Positions 12,999-24,149 of a stretch of DNA of 64,000 bases are shown piece by piece. The notes beneath the pieces were generated by a model. It ran no database searches, had not been told where the DNA came from, and saw only the letters and a program-made list of their open reading frames with translations. The stretch comes from Asterella californica (Eukaryota > Streptophyta > Marchantiopsida > Marchantiales > Aytoniaceae). The DNA lies in assembly GCA_036924285.1 (NCBI GenBank), contig JAYKYS010000010.1, positions 806,001 to 870,000 on the forward strand. The letters are read 5' to 3'. The stretch's first letter is position 1; every line of letters starts with the position of its first letter. Both the position numbers and the translations under genes were made by a program.

Positions 12999-13363
12999 AA
13001 TTGGCTTGATCATACCCCCAGTAGGTTCTGTGAGCTTGATCATACCCCTCTTAACGATGTCAGGCTTGATCACACCCCTGACTGGCTATTGCCTGTAAAA
13101 CCAGTCACTTTGTGATGTTATTCAGATGTGAGACTGCACATATTAAAGGAATGAGAATATGGGTAGTCTAACGTCTTTAATTTCAAATATTTTGAATTAC
13201 AGTGATATTTAGTCGAGGTTGGAAGTACTAAAATGATGAACCAAAAGATAAAATGACTGGTACGACTGTAAATAATCCGTCAGGGGTATGATCAAGCAAC
13301 CAAACGTTAAGAGGTGTATGATCAAGCTCACGGAACCTATGGGGGATATGAACAAGCCAATTC
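12999..13363. mobile_element. Foldback/MITE element (copy 2, diverged)
   Basis: The arms at about 12999-13105 and 13256-13363 are inverted copies of each other and carry the same tripled TTGATCAYACCCC unit, with CTCTTAACG after the second unit, as copy 1 at 7143-7730. The arms have more mismatches and the interior is shorter, so this insertion is older or a different subfamily. Its position 0.7 kb beyond the SWEET stop means two members bracket that gene. Confidence 0.8.
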
Positions 13364-13465
13364 GTGATGAATTATACTTCAACCGTCTCATTGTACGTGA
13401 GAAACCTCCAGCGATGAGACTCTTAATGAATATACTGGCTCTCATAGATACTTAGTCTCTGAGAT

Positions 13466-13552
13466 TTACTTGATCCACCCCCAGAAAGAATCTCGGACTT
13501 GATCCACCCCCTCTTAACGACGATCTTCTTGATCGATCCCCAAACTGACAAC
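13466..13552. mobile_element. Single arm of the same foldback family (copy 3)
   Basis: Three spaced CTTGATCNAYCCCC-type units again appear, with CTCTTAACGA after the second, but TCATAC has become TCCACC. No facing arm is visible in the following 300 bp. It is either a half element or the other arm has decayed. Confidence 0.65.
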
Positions 13553-13660
13553 CGTCCGTTTTCTAAGTTATTTTGCCACATCAAACGTTCAATCGGATAG
13601 TCATGTCAGCTTTCGAAAGCTGACGTGTTGCGGACATGTCAAGTTTCGATGCCTAACATG

Positions 13661-13800
13661 TTACAATGCTAGATTAGTGCCTGGGAAGACAAGAGGGACT
13701 TTGTAGCAATGCTAGATTAGTGCGCGAGAAGACAAGCGGGACTGCGCAGCAGAATGTTACATTGCTAGAATAGTGTCAGTGAAGTACAATCGGATGTTTT
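13661..13800. repeat. Imperfect three-copy tandem repeat, about 43-53 bp
   Basis: The phrase CAATGCTAGATTAGTG (CATTGCTAGAATAGTG in the last copy) recurs at about 13664, 13707 and 13760. Each is followed by GAAGACAAGNGGGACT or a decayed version. The unequal spacing indicates insertions or deletions between copies. Confidence 0.7.
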
Positions 13801-13870
13801 GTGCAGTAGGTCGAGTTTAGCACAGCAAGATCTCGTTCAATTTTAGGGTGCTCGACGCACATTCTTGTCA

Positions 13871-14293
13871 ATGGCGATGCAGATTTCCTCCCTTCGCAAT
13901 TTCTATGATGAAACTGAAACGATTGAGACCAGGGTACAGCCACGATGGACCAGGTGTGCGATAGTGAAAATCATCCGTAGTTGCAATGGTTCCATAACTT
14001 ATCACGCTTGTGCTAGATGCTTGAAAGCTGCCTGAGGAGTGTCTAAACAAATAGAATTCCGATCTCTTGGAGCAAACTCTCCAAACAGTTGTTGTTCACA
14101 TGCTCCTTCTATTCGAGCTTGGAGATTCGGTATGTCACTGATGGACTCGTCAATGAAAGAGTGGAAAGTTGAAGACTGCGGTGTTTTCACAGTGTGGCAA
14201 GCTGGGAATGAACTCTTAGACATGACAGTGGCAGAATTCAGCATTTTGTCTAAAGCGAAACAGAAGGAACTTATTCAATCTACTATTTTGTGA
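13871..14293 (+). pseudogene. RPA1-like C-terminal OB-fold protein fragment with one in-frame stop
   Basis: One frame reads from ATG at 13871 to TGA at 14291-14293, interrupted by a single TGA at 14033-14035. The first part contains WTRCAIVKII, then YHACARC, a CxxC half of a zinc ribbon. After the stop come NSCCSHAP, RFGMSLMDSS, GVFTVWQAGNELLDM and TVAEFSILS. This order matches the replication factor A C-terminal domain: zinc ribbon, then an OB-fold ending in a Phe-x-x-x-Gly/Glu-x-Leu-Leu region and an acidic helix. RPA1 binds single-stranded DNA in replication and repair, and Helitron transposons carry shortened RPA1-like genes. Length and decay fit a mobile copy better than the host gene. 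Helitron origin is an inference; I saw no Rep/helicase or definite Helitron ends. Confidence 0.6.
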
Positions 14294-14377
14294 GGATTTT
14301 GAGAGCTGAAAATCGGCCTCAACCGAAAAGGTAGAGAGCGCACAGTGTTCGCAGTGCGTAGACCCGGGTGTTCACAA

Positions 14378-14640
14378 GCAATCTCTGATGTTATCGAGCG
14401 AGTTGAGGTAGAGTCGATTGTTTGGAACTTGGACTGATTGGTGATGGAAGAGCCTATAGTGATTATTAGCAGTTATGTTCAGCATTGCCGTGATGCATTG
14501 ACAGGTTTCGCCAAGTTCGAGATTATATTGCAGAGGTGAAAGGCCGAACCATGGGCCTGTGTGAAGAAATAAAGAATGCACTCTTTGCGTGCGAAGATGC
14601 CATTGAGAACCACGAGAAATTTTACACCTTGCTAGAGTAG
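14378..14640 (+). pseudogene. Coding-like remnant downstream of the RPA1-like fragment
   Basis: One frame from about 14378 reads DVIERVEVESIVWNLD, a TGA, then MEEPIVIISSYVQHCRD and on to 14523. After a one-base shift another frame gives MGLCEEIKNALFACEDAIE and stops with TAG at 14638-14640. The composition looks like genuine protein, but no domain is recognisable. It may be the 3' part of the same captured or transposon gene as the RPA1-like fragment. Confidence 0.3.
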
Positions 14641-14953
14641 CGGAAATGTATCTATCGTCTTTTCTATATGCTGTTCCTTTTTTCTATATGTTGTTCATGT
14701 TTTCTGTGAATGCGGAAGTGATGAATAAGCCGAGCGTGAAGAAAGAAAGAAAAAAGATATCGATGGTCAATTGTTTGAAAATCGAAGTGATCCTAATACA
14801 CAAAAAGAGCAATCAAGATTCAGAACAGAAAAACTTTATCGACTTGGTGATCATGAGTTCCAAATATTAACATAAGGGGCTCTCGCAGTAATGAGCGGTT
14901 GGAATGACATCCTCTAGCTTGTTATCGCGCCGTGCAGGCATTTAAAGTTTGAC

Positions 14954-15013
14954 GGTACATGAAATAAACTAACGGTGCATGAAGTAAACTAACGATGCAT
15001 GAAATAAACTAAC
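14954..15013. repeat. Three tandem 20-bp units
   Basis: Units at 14954-14973, 14974-14993 and 14994-15013 all read G(G/A)TRCATGAARTAAACTAAC with one or two changes each. Confidence 0.9.
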
Positions 15014-15161
15014 GGAGAGTACTTATATAATTATGAATATAGAGAATCCGAGGAAGTGCCAGTTGCAGAGCAGTAAGAACCGCCTGAAGAGTCTGCAAAC
15101 GTTTATGCCCAGTAGCAGAATCCATCATACATCAAAGAAAGGCCAAGGATCTACTTACAAA

Positions 15162-15325
15162 CTACTTCCAGCATCGAAAGTCTGTTCCGGCTTCCGATTA
15201 GCACCTTCTACCTTTCGAGGAGAGTCGAGAGGAGAAGGAGAGGCTACTTCCAGCATTGAAAGTCTGCTCCGGCTTCCGATTAGCACATTCTATCCTTCGA
15301 GGAGAGTCGAGAGGAGAGGGAGAGG
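15162..15325. repeat. Tandem duplication, 82-bp period
   Basis: Copies 15162-15243 and 15244-15325 start CTACTTCCAGCAT and end in GGAGAGG, differing at a few positions. They lead straight into a long purine-rich GGAGAG tract that continues to about 15480 and could adopt a triplex-type structure. Confidence 0.85.
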
Positions 15326-15659
15326 AGAGTCGAGAGATTTAGAAGAGGAGAGGGTTTAGGGTGGAAAGAAGGAGAGGAGAGGAGAGTTCTGGAGATTCTT
15401 GAGGAGAGAGCTAAGGAGAGTTTTGGAGATTCGAGAGGAGAGAGCGAAGGGAGAGGAGAGTTTAGGAGAGGAGTGAGGTTACGAGACAAGAGTGACAACA
15501 GGAGAGTGAGTTGTTGGATGAGTAGGGGAGGTTGGGTGAGTAGGAGAGGTTGTTGAATTGTTGTAAGATTTTATTATCTACTCTGAGCGATTTCAGAAAA
15601 TCACTGTGATGAAAACGAGAGAAGGTGGTGGTAGTGATGGCGGTGGAGTTCCAATTTGA

Positions 15660-15744
15660 GGTCGAGGTCGAGGCGATGAAAGAGGACGAGGTCGTGGCGG
15701 AGTCTCCAGAGGACGGAGGGTACGACAAGGGTCATGTAAGTTAA
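15660..15744 (+). pseudogene. RGG/GR-rich coding remnant
   Basis: Directly after a TGA at 15657-15659 the frame reads GRGRGDERGRGRGGVSRGRR. Such Gly-Arg repeats occur in RNA-binding tails and at the start of some plant transposon proteins. In another frame (15637-15735) the same DNA gives an acidic peptide ending at a strong donor CAT|GTAAGT. Both readings are short and which, if either, was used is unclear. Confidence 0.25.
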
Positions 15745-17196
15745 TCACCATAGAAGTTGTTTCCTTGTCTTATGTGTTGTGTTTAGCGGTACAGTCTGTG
15801 TAGCTGTCTTCATGTTTTGTTCGATGTTAGGGTTTAGCGATACATGATGTTTGTCATGTAACTCGCTACAATATGAGACGTGCCAGCTCAGTGATCCATG
15901 GAAATTCTTGTGAGTGATCTTTGTTGTCAAATTTGGATATAAGATAGAGGGTCGAAGGTTCATGGAGGTATTCTTCCTTACGTGATGTTTCGTGAGTGTT
16001 TCGTAGTGTCTTACATCAAGAGTGAGGAGTTACGAGAGTTGTATTCATAGATGGAGGATGAAGTTTTAGATCTTCCATTTCTGAATCCATTCCATATCAA
16101 GCTTCACTAAATTCATCACGATCACTTTTGACAGTGGTTCGTTGTCTACTTTGGTGAAGAGTTATTGTGAAAGGTGATAGACTTTTCTACTCTGGTGATC
16201 TTACCGATAGTCACATACGGAGAGAATTGAGACCAGACTATCTTGGTATCGATATTCAAGAACTTTCATAGTCAAACTTTATTTTTGGATCTTACTCATT
16301 ATCTTCAGATATGATCTTAGAGTAGTCGGGGGCAATCTAAGTGACTCCATCAACATAATGGAGGTCAATGGAAGCAGGGTAATGCATTAACAACCTTTTT
16401 GATTTATCTCTTTTCTTTCACTTTCTGATTTTCAAAATGACTCCCATCCGTATGTTTTGCTACACGACAAATAATTCTTCTATTCTTTTTCAGTTTCCCA
16501 ATCGACATATAGCTATGCTACCGCATAGCAATAATCGCACACAAATTGTACGTAGTGTATGAGTATAGTATCGTCGTGAGATAATCTTAACGCAATAGTT
16601 ACAATTAACATAGGAATAACTGTAAGGATGATATTTTGGCACGATTCTGCTATTAGACAAAACATTCGAGCTTTATCGAATATATTTATGTATTTTTGGT
16701 TTGTAACAATGAAATAAAGTTTAATTACTTTTTGAAATGACATTATACAATATATGAGACAAATTGAATGGTCTTCATTTTCAAAACTGGCTTAATACAA
16801 TATGTGAGACAAGTTGAATTATATCATTCAATATTTAAATTTAGATACTGTATTAAATATATTTAAAAATTTCATGATTAAATTTTAGACAATTTTACAA
16901 AAGAACTTAGACATTTAGAAGAGCACTTTTAGATTATCAATTATCCTATTTTAGTGAATACACTTATATTAGTTGACGGAGATATAAATCTTGTAATTTG
17001 AAACACTTGGGGTGTAGTTTCTTAACTGTGTAACAAGGAGCTTCGCTTTCACTAGAATTGCGTGACTATGCGTTAGCGATTAAACGGTTCTATCTCTTTC
17101 TTTTTCTTTTCCGGTTTCTATAAAGATTCTATCCGTCAGTTCCTCTACACGCCAAAAAGTTTCCGCCTTTTTGGTTTTCAGACGTAATAGCATGCT

Positions 17197-17472
17197 ATGT
17201 GGTCAAGGTTTAGAGTTCAAATCTTTCAGATGGATCCGGATAGTTACTTACGCAAGTGGTATTACATGCAGTTTGTTAATGAGACAAAAGACAATCAGGT
17301 TGATGTGAGCCAAGAGACGACGTTCCGGTCTATTCTTGCTTTGAAATTGATTGCGCAGGCAATCAATGTGGGTGCGGGCAGGCACGCGAGGCAGATTTAT
17401 GAGAGAGGAGGGCGAGTTATTATAGATATACGATACCAGATTGGCTTATGCCAAGATGTGGCGATAAAGTAG
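17197..17472 (+). CDS. Hypothetical 91-codon open frame
   Basis: The open frame from 17197 to the TAG at 17470-17472 has balanced, protein-like composition (for example MDPDSYLRKWYYMQF and TFRSILALKLIAQAINVG) and a polypyrimidine-AG just before an internal ATG at 17230. No family is recognised. AGTTCAAATC before it and AGTTTGAATC after it resemble box B of RNA polymerase III promoters, so it may sit inside a SINE-like or other repeat. It could equally be one exon or chance. Confidence 0.25.
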   Translation: MWSRFRVQIFQMDPDSYLRKWYYMQFVNETKDNQVDVSQETTFRSILALKLIAQAINVGAGRHARQIYERGGRVIIDIRYQIGLCQDVAIK

Positions 17473-17584
17473 CATAAAGAGGTCTACGTGAGAGGCGGTG
17501 AGTTTGAATCTTCGGATGAATTTTTTCTCTCTGTGTGGTCTCCGGCCGCTGTTTAAAGTCATTGTGTTTTCTGTAACCTCCTCC

Positions 17585-17785
17585 CTCGAGTGCGATCCCT
17601 GGTCACATACTTAGGGTTCTTGTCTTATTTGTGAGAAAGAGACCACAAGGTTTAGGAGATAGTGTTTGGAGTGTTTTCTGGCCAGGGACCTCGAGTGAGG
17701 TCCCTGGCCACATACTTAGGGTTCTTGACTTATCTGTGAGAAAAAGACCACGAGGTTTAAGAGATAGTGTTTGGAGTGAACCTCT
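17585..17785. repeat. 105-bp tandem duplication with a perfect 12-bp palindrome at the junction
   Basis: Units start at 17585 and 17690 with CTCGAGTGNGRTCCCTGG and share CATACTTAGGGTTCTTG and GAGATAGTGTTTGGAGTG. At the junction GGCCAGGGACCT (17680-17691) pairs perfectly with AGGTCCCTGGCC (17698-17709) across a six-base loop. Confidence 0.85.
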
Positions 17786-18059
17786 ATGGATAATTCACAG
17801 GCAACATAAATGGACATGGTACTTAGCAGTATTGATTATGATTAACAATCAATTACGGAGGACGAATAGATGTGAGAGAGGCTGCAACAAGGGTAACTAC
17901 AGTCGGAATTAATAATAGGTATCCCTAACGTACTTGTACAGTGAAAATCGTTTTCTCTTAACAAAAAGTATGTAAGTGTTATAAAAATATAATGTAATAA
18001 GCTATAATAAAAAATCAAAATTACTTATATATGTTATATATTAGTCAATCCTGGGGTAG

Positions 18060-19110
18060 CTAACGCATCTGGAGAAAACCCATAAATCAAGAGCTGGCTG
18101 CTGTGCTCTGGGGGTATAAGTCCGGGACAGAGATTATAATTCAACGCCGTTTACTGAGAACATTAAATAATGTTTTAACCCTTCCCGCCGGAAGGGTTAA
18201 AACATTATTTAGTGTACACCTCATGTACACTGAAGTGAAGTGTACATGAGGTGAATAAGTAGGAGATGACTATACTCATACTAATTGTGGTAATGCGAGT
18301 CTACATGAAGTGAAAAATAACGATATGTCATTATTTCCATTCAGTAAAGTTAACGTCCTGCGTAATACGAAGTTTACAGAGAGGCGTGACTTCCGCATCG
18401 CTTGGAGCTCCAGGTTGTGTTCGGGGTCGACCTGGACCCGCCCAGAACCATTTACGTCGATTTTCAAAGCCGCTCCGGCAATCATCAATTTCAATCGGTA
18501 GTATCAACTCGAAATGCCGGCCCCCGGACGAGTGGAGTGATTCATGATCCCATCGACTACCTGTAGCAAGGCTAAACGAGAGCAGGGTGGACCGGAGGAG
18601 AGGCCCACCAGGCTCAAGTACCGAAGCCGTGCAGCGACCCAACACCACTGGGTCCGGACTCCGGTTGCTCTGCGCGGCGCTCTGAGAGCCCTCCAGTAAT
18701 CATAAACAAATTAGTATGTTTCGTAATACTGAGACCGGGTCCATGGCGCAGCTGCGAATGCAGCTCAAACCCTGAACTGCATATTTGTCAACCAGTGACT
18801 GCAAAGTCACTCAGACAACGTGAGACGACATGTGTCGTTCTTTGACGCCAATCAGAAGTGAGCCCGTCACTTGTAAATGGCGAGTCGTGTCGAATACGGG
18901 TGCCGCTAAGGAGCCAGCAAGTACCCCCACCATGCTGTAAGGCTTTCCCATGCGTGATCCTCATCTCTTATACTGCTTGAGAGAAACGCGACCCAATGAA
19001 TAGCAAACTGGGATGGGAAGACCCATCAAGCCTTAAAGGGAAAGAAGGACCCGAAGGGCACAGCAACTACCACCCCGAAGGGAAGAACACCGGGGCTAAA
19101 CCCCGCTTAT
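18060..19110. other. Structured non-coding element, copy A (organelle- or intron-like, unidentified)
   Basis: After AT-rich DNA the base composition rises sharply. A perfect 21-bp hairpin (18165-18185 with 18190-18210, loop CGCC) is followed six bases later by a perfect 15-bp hairpin (18217-18231 with 18239-18253). Further on come GTCAACCA (18787), a hairpin AGTGACT/AGTCACT, ACGACA/TGTCGT, ACGGGTGC (18896) and ACGCG followed by AATGAAT (18986-19001). These motifs occur in the same order near 34.1-34.5 kb. The repeated short pairings look like a folded RNA such as an organellar intron piece. I could not match it to rRNA, tRNA, group II domain V or RNase P RNA. The small open frames in it are probably chance. 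Confidence 0.45.
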
Positions 19111-20444
19111 ACTGCTTTAGTTTCTCCCTTTCTAAAGATATTCTTTATTGGAATTAGATAAATAAATAAAATGAAAAATAAAAAGTTCGCCCTTTCTGAA
19201 GAGAGTTTTGCTCGATCGTTGCTTGCGGGCCTGTAATCTCGTCGCGTGCTAACCCACGAGCCAAGCCCCAGGCTCCATGCTCTCACGATTGCCCACCATT
19301 AAATTGACATTACTTTAATAATAATATGAAATGAGCTTTTCAGTGACGTACACTAGGTACGTCACGTCCTTTTTCCATGACATTTTCCCTGCAGAACCAC
19401 GTGGACGGTATTGCCAAGTGCCGTTCAGAAACCTGTTCTGCCCTGCAAAAGTGTACATTGTGGCCAAGGTCAAGCTGGACAGGTGGCGCCGAGTGCCAGA
19501 CAAGCAAATGATCGCTACAGAGAAAGGAAAACTGTATAGACGTACGCTCCCAAGAGGCATCGAAGTTCGAACGCAAAATCTCGCTACTGCTAGACTAAGA
19601 TTTACACTATGGCGTTATCCTCCAATGCCAGAAGACCTATACGTCACATTCGCCTTTTGTTACTTTATACCTGACATATGATCATAACCATGACGCCGCA
19701 TGACCAGTAGCGAAAACCATATTTGTTTGTACAGTAGTATGTCATCTTGAGCTGAATGATATGGACTAGGATCCCCGGAAATCCATTGGTGGTTTTCCTT
19801 TCTGCATTAAATACTGAAAAATTGTGGCGATATGAGATGATATCAGCGAGTTAAGTGTGGGGTTAGCTTGCGCTCCCTCCGCGTGTATATCCGTCACTTT
19901 CCAAGGATGTACTGTATACTAATTGTTACCCGTTATAGCAAGAAGGATCAGAAGCACTAGCCTCGTAGCAGGTCGTGGGAATCAAAGCTATGCATTTCGC
20001 GCGCAGACTAATGGCGTAACCGCACCAAGATTTTCAAAATGTTCTTTTTGCTGGTTTTCTTCCAAAATTCCAACCGTTTTCGAATAAACGAATTTTCGAA
20101 TTCCCGAATTCCAGGTCCGACTGTTTACGGTGACGGAGGAAGAAATCGATTACCATCATGCACTGGTGGAAAAATTCCCTTCGAGCAAAAGAAAGATGAT
20201 ATGGCCCATTTGCATTTAGCGAGCTCGAGCTCGAGGAGTGTATGCGTAAACAGTATAAAATCAATACGGTATACCATGGTAGAGAGCTTTCCAAGTTTGC
20301 TCAAATCTTGGCCTTGGTTCAAGGGATTCGATCCCTGCAGAATAGGACGGATTGTGGTCGTGGCATCATTAGAACCTCGACACGAATCCCGGCCCTGGGG
20401 GAGGACGGGTGCACGTAGAGGTTCCTGAGCTCAGATCACAATCA
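19111..20444. other. No supportable gene; small palindrome with TGACGT/ACGTCA
   Basis: GTGACGTAC (19343-19351) pairs with GTACGTCAC (19357-19365) over a five-base loop, giving a double TGACG-type bZIP-like site. The plus open frame at 19331-19681 and the overlapping ones at 20034-20428 have no recognised domain and competing frames on the other strand. Nothing else stands out. Confidence 0.4.
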
Positions 20445-20547
20445 GCACACTCTTCGGGAGGAGGACGAGGAGAGTCCAGCTTATTGCTACAACCCACAGG
20501 CTGCACCATGAAGCTGGACTCTTCCTCCTCCTAACGAATGAGTGTGC
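20445..20547. ncRNA. miRNA-precursor-like hairpin or mini foldback element
   Basis: The arm at 20445-20482 begins GCACACTCTTC and ends GAGAGTCCAGCTT. The arm at 20511-20547 begins AAGCTGGACTCTT and ends GAGTGTGC. They pair along nearly their whole length, including a perfect 12-bp block next to a 28-base loop, with small asymmetric bulges in the GAGGAG part. Size and shape fit a plant pre-miRNA, but a MITE is equally possible. The arms match no conserved plant miRNA I know. Strand is undecided. Confidence 0.4.
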
Positions 20548-23500
20548 AAGCCACCGGCTGCAGCATTAAGAACGTGGTGCGAGCACACTCATCGTGTGAC
20601 GTCCGACCAGCAGTAACATGAGTTCTGATGCTGATGATCACAAGCCCAGCCACCCAATGGCCAGGAAAACTCAACTGGCTCCATTCTTCTCTACTCTCCT
20701 CTCCTCTCTTCCACTCTCCGTATGCTTACTAACAACTTGCAACGTCATTGGAAAGAATTCCATCGCGATCGCGACCGGTCGCAAGGGATTTTCTAATCTC
20801 CGTCCTAAGCCGTCAGCCACTGCATTAGACTCAGTGCATGTTGGCGTTTTGGCCCGCCCATAAGTCAACCTCGTAAATCTGGCAACCCCATACAGTAATC
20901 CACCATGTTCATTTGCAAGGAATTTCGCATTCCATTCAAGTGTAGCAGTTCACCGTTCAAGACTAAAATTGTATCCCACGTTCATGGGCGACTCGGCTAC
21001 TGCAGATGGTCGTCTTAGATCAAAAGGCTCCACAGCGAAAACACTTTAATAAAAGAAAATAAAAGAAAATACGTATATTTTATATCCCATCTTCATGTTG
21101 CGTCATGTGATCTAAGACATTTTGTCGAAATGTGCACTTTATAAGGTCGTGGAACCGCGTTTACTTTGTTTTACTCCGTTCAACTGTCGTAAGTTATCCA
21201 TTAGCAAGATCTGCCACCTGTAGTGCAACTTCCCATAGATCGGGAATACCGTCCGTCTTGACGCGCCCACGCCATGACCACAATTAGCAGAACCAACAGA
21301 AAAAGGAAGACACCGCAGAGCGTAATCAGGCAATCCAAGTGGGCCCCATAGCCCCTGTGGATAAAAGGAAACCCCAAATGCATCGGAATTCATCACTGGA
21401 CGAATTTAAAATTCGGAGCTCCAGCGTCTGCCCTTCATTTCATTTTTGGCTGGAGAGTGTGCGCCTAGTGCCGATATAGATTGGAAACACGTGAGGGAGG
21501 AAGCTCACGGGTGTAGCCGGTATATACTCCTATCGTCTTCCTTCTCGTGCAAACCTTAGCCGCCTTCTTGATTGATTCACTCCTTCCGGTGTCGACGAGC
21601 CCCGTCCCCTGACTCCCAACTGACCGCCGCGAGCCCCGTAACGTGACCGATTTCGATTTGCCGGTACTATTGGCTGTGGCCACTTTTACTGTGGGTTGGG
21701 TTGAGGAATGGGTTAATCTGGATGGTTTCCATGGAGTATGGATCAGAGCTTAGTGTCGGCGAGTCCGGGCCCGCAGAGAGTAACGTTCGTTGGGGCCCTC
21801 ACGTCCTCCTCCTCAGTTCAGGTCGAGAGGGTGCTGGGCTGGTCTAGTTTGTTTGTTTGCATGGCAAGGCGTAAGAAACGAAGAAAGGCAAGGCTTCAGG
21901 AGGAAGAAGCTTGCTCCCCTGCTCGCTTCCTTCCTATCATCTATATCCCCCCGCTCTGCCTATAATCATGATATGTTCCCTTGCTATCTCTCCTTTCAGA
22001 GGGGAAAGGGATTGGTTGGTCCTGTGCAAGGGGTTGGGCAGAGCTGAAGTGGGTTTATCCTACTCTTCCCTGTGAGGCAATCGACCCCACTGCAAGTTCT
22101 CCGCCGACTGCTGCATTTATTTGCTGGCTTGCTGGCTGGACTAAACTGAGCTCCGCTCGGCATTGTTTGCTGTCCTGAGATGTTTTTCGTTTCGTATTTT
22201 CCTAGTTAGACGCGAGTCTCTGCTTGTGGGAAATCCTGTCGGGCAAGATTAGCAGTAAGTCTGATCAGTCGACCGTTTTCTCGCACCTCGTGCAAGTTGA
22301 GAAGAAAGCAAACCCAAACTGTTCAGAGCGCTCGTTGCTTTCTTTTGTGCTGAGCTTCCTTCGAGTTGGGTTGGGTTCCTGTTGCGGTTTCTCTCCCGAG
22401 GCTCGTGCTGCTTCTACTGCTGATACGGGATTGAAGCAGTCTGGAGAAGGAAGGAGGAGAAGGAAGCGAGCGAGCATGTACCAAGCGCTGCCTGAAAATC
22501 GTTCATTCTGTGCATGCATATGGTGCTGCCACTGTGCCGGAGTGATGCTCAGGAGTGGGGTGGCTGTACTGCGTTTTTGCTGGATTAAGTGGTTTCTGTC
22601 CGAACATGGTGATAAATATTTGAAGAGCTCTGATGGCGTGTTACTAAAGAGAAATCGTGAACTTGGATGGAGAAGTCAGGGGCCGGCCAGGGAGAATGTT
22701 CTTAGCGAGATTTTGCGTACAGTTTGTCTGTTTTGCTGAAGTTCCTCACCAAAAGTAGACTGAGACTCGAATGCGGATAACTGCACCTACTCGATTAGCT
22801 CCCGGGTCCTCCTCAGGGTACATGTGGCTAAAGTGTTCTCTCTTCATGTGGACGTAGCTCCTCATGCGTTCACTAGTACTGCTTTGAGTAGTAGCTCCTC
22901 ATGCATGCCTTAACTGCTGGCAGTTTTTAATCGGTCTCGAGGTATTTGTGTGTCCAGTCGAGCGAGGAACGGAATCTTGCATTTCTGCCTTACTTGATAT
23001 CGTAGTTTCTGAGGGCAATCTCCGTTTGCCTCTGGTGCAACTTAGTTTATTATCACCGTGTCAGAGGGGAATTCGCATCTCTGCCTAGTCAAGAAACGTG
23101 TACTTGCCGATCCCGTTGGGGTCGTCGAGTTTATTCTACCGGAACTTCGAATCCGAGATTTCTTGAGAAAGGTACAGTCGGAAACCTACGATCACCGAGT
23201 TTGATATTTTACAAACTTCAGTTTCTTAGCATGAGCTAGACGTCTACAAGCATAATCATTGTCAAGTCACCAGATACCATTTATATATGTCCTTGAGATG
23301 AGTCGGGAGAATGTCTACTTTGGTAGAAAAGTTTCAGAAAGACTGATGTGCGAATCTTCCTTTCGACTGGAACCAGACAGGCAGATCTAGAAGTAAACTA
23401 TTATTGTAGGGCTTAGTTAGATGAAAATGCCCAATGGCATGGGTTGCCACCTGATTTAGCCGCACCAATATCGGATACCTTGGCTGTACAGATATGTGGG

Positions 23501-23794
23501 TTGGGAATATATAGTATGTTGGGTGCGATGGTGATCATGAAGGTGACTGAGCAGCTCTTCACATTTCGTGACTTATGGCCGTCGGGAGATGCCAGGAATC
23601 AATGCAGTTCCTCGCAGAAGGACCTGCAGACAAACTTACAACCACCGGGATCGTGCAGCCTGGCGGGTCAACATTGGCCGTGCTCACACGTTCAGTACTA
23701 GCTGTTTCTGGCTTAGCTAGCTTATGGTTGATTCCTGGTTTGAGGTAGAGTCGAGAAGCATTTTCTGAGTCGTTTTTCTATCTGTGTTGTTACT
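20548..23794. other. GC-richer gene-poor region upstream of the miR171 cluster
   Basis: Open frames such as 22224-22739 (171 codons) are long but Cys/Ser/Arg-rich, with no domain. AAAATAAAAG duplications lie near 21050. The region 21700-22260 has the look of a transcribed 5' leader, ending in AGCAG|TAAGTC near 22255, so part of it might be the primary transcript of the miR171 hairpins downstream. That is inference only; no start site was identified. Confidence 0.3.
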
Positions 23795-23876
23795 GTGATG
23801 TTGTGGGGCCTCAGTCAGATGACAACGTTACGAATCATGGCGAAGCCATCAGATTGAGCGATGCCAGAAGCAACTA
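23795..23876 (+). ncRNA. Diverged miR171-type hairpin (upstream paralogue)
   Basis: The 5' arm (23795-23821) ends CTCAGTCAGATG and is followed by ACAACGTTA. The 3' arm starts GCCATCAGATTGAGC at 23845. Both flanking blocks are shared with the intact MIR171 hairpin about 360 bp downstream, so the two arose by duplication. The miRNA position, 23851-23871, keeps GATTGAGC at its start but differs at roughly seven positions from miR171, and its outer stem pairs poorly. It is either a dying copy or a changed miRNA. Confidence 0.55.
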
Positions 23877-24149
23877 CTTGACTCTTTTCCTGTAAATGTT
23901 TTAAGGCTGTCACGTCCGATCAGTTCGCTTCACAAGCTTCACAATATCCAACTCTCCTATCGTCAGCCTCAACAAGAAGTCGTCTACATCAGTGTAGGTA
24001 GGTTCTGGACGGGCATCAGCTTCATCAGCGTCTACGTCAAGGGAGACTTAAATCAGTCTATTTCTTTGGGCCCTGATCTGTCCTAGATCTTTTCCTGGAC
24101 TAGAATTTGGAAGTCGAATAAATGAATGTGTGAAAGAAGGGAGTTCGCT

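Larger units (their letters stand above)
14641..17196. other. Repeat-rich, gene-poor stretch
   Basis: It holds a 3 x 20-bp repeat (14954-15013), a 2 x 82-bp repeat (15162-15325), a strongly purine-biased GGAGAG tract (about 15300-15480), a Gly-Arg-coding remnant (15660-15744) and, from about 16500 to 17000, AT-rich DNA. Within the last part a direct repeat of ATACAATATRTGAGACAA occurs near 16745 and 16795. No complete gene is supported. Confidence 0.5.

Noticed and set aside
18540..19030. GC-rich structured stretch considered as rRNA or RNase P RNA
   Set aside because: None of the conserved core sequences of those RNAs is present; kept only as an unidentified structured element.
20320..20345. 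GGGATTCGATCCC considered as a tRNA T-arm
   Set aside because: The flanking bases do not form a proper five-base T stem, and no acceptor or anticodon arms can be placed.
22224..22739. 171-codon plus open frame
   Set aside because: Length alone is not convincing: there is no domain, composition is Cys/Arg/Ser-rich, and an 84-codon frame opposes it. It is more likely part of a leader or non-coding transcript.
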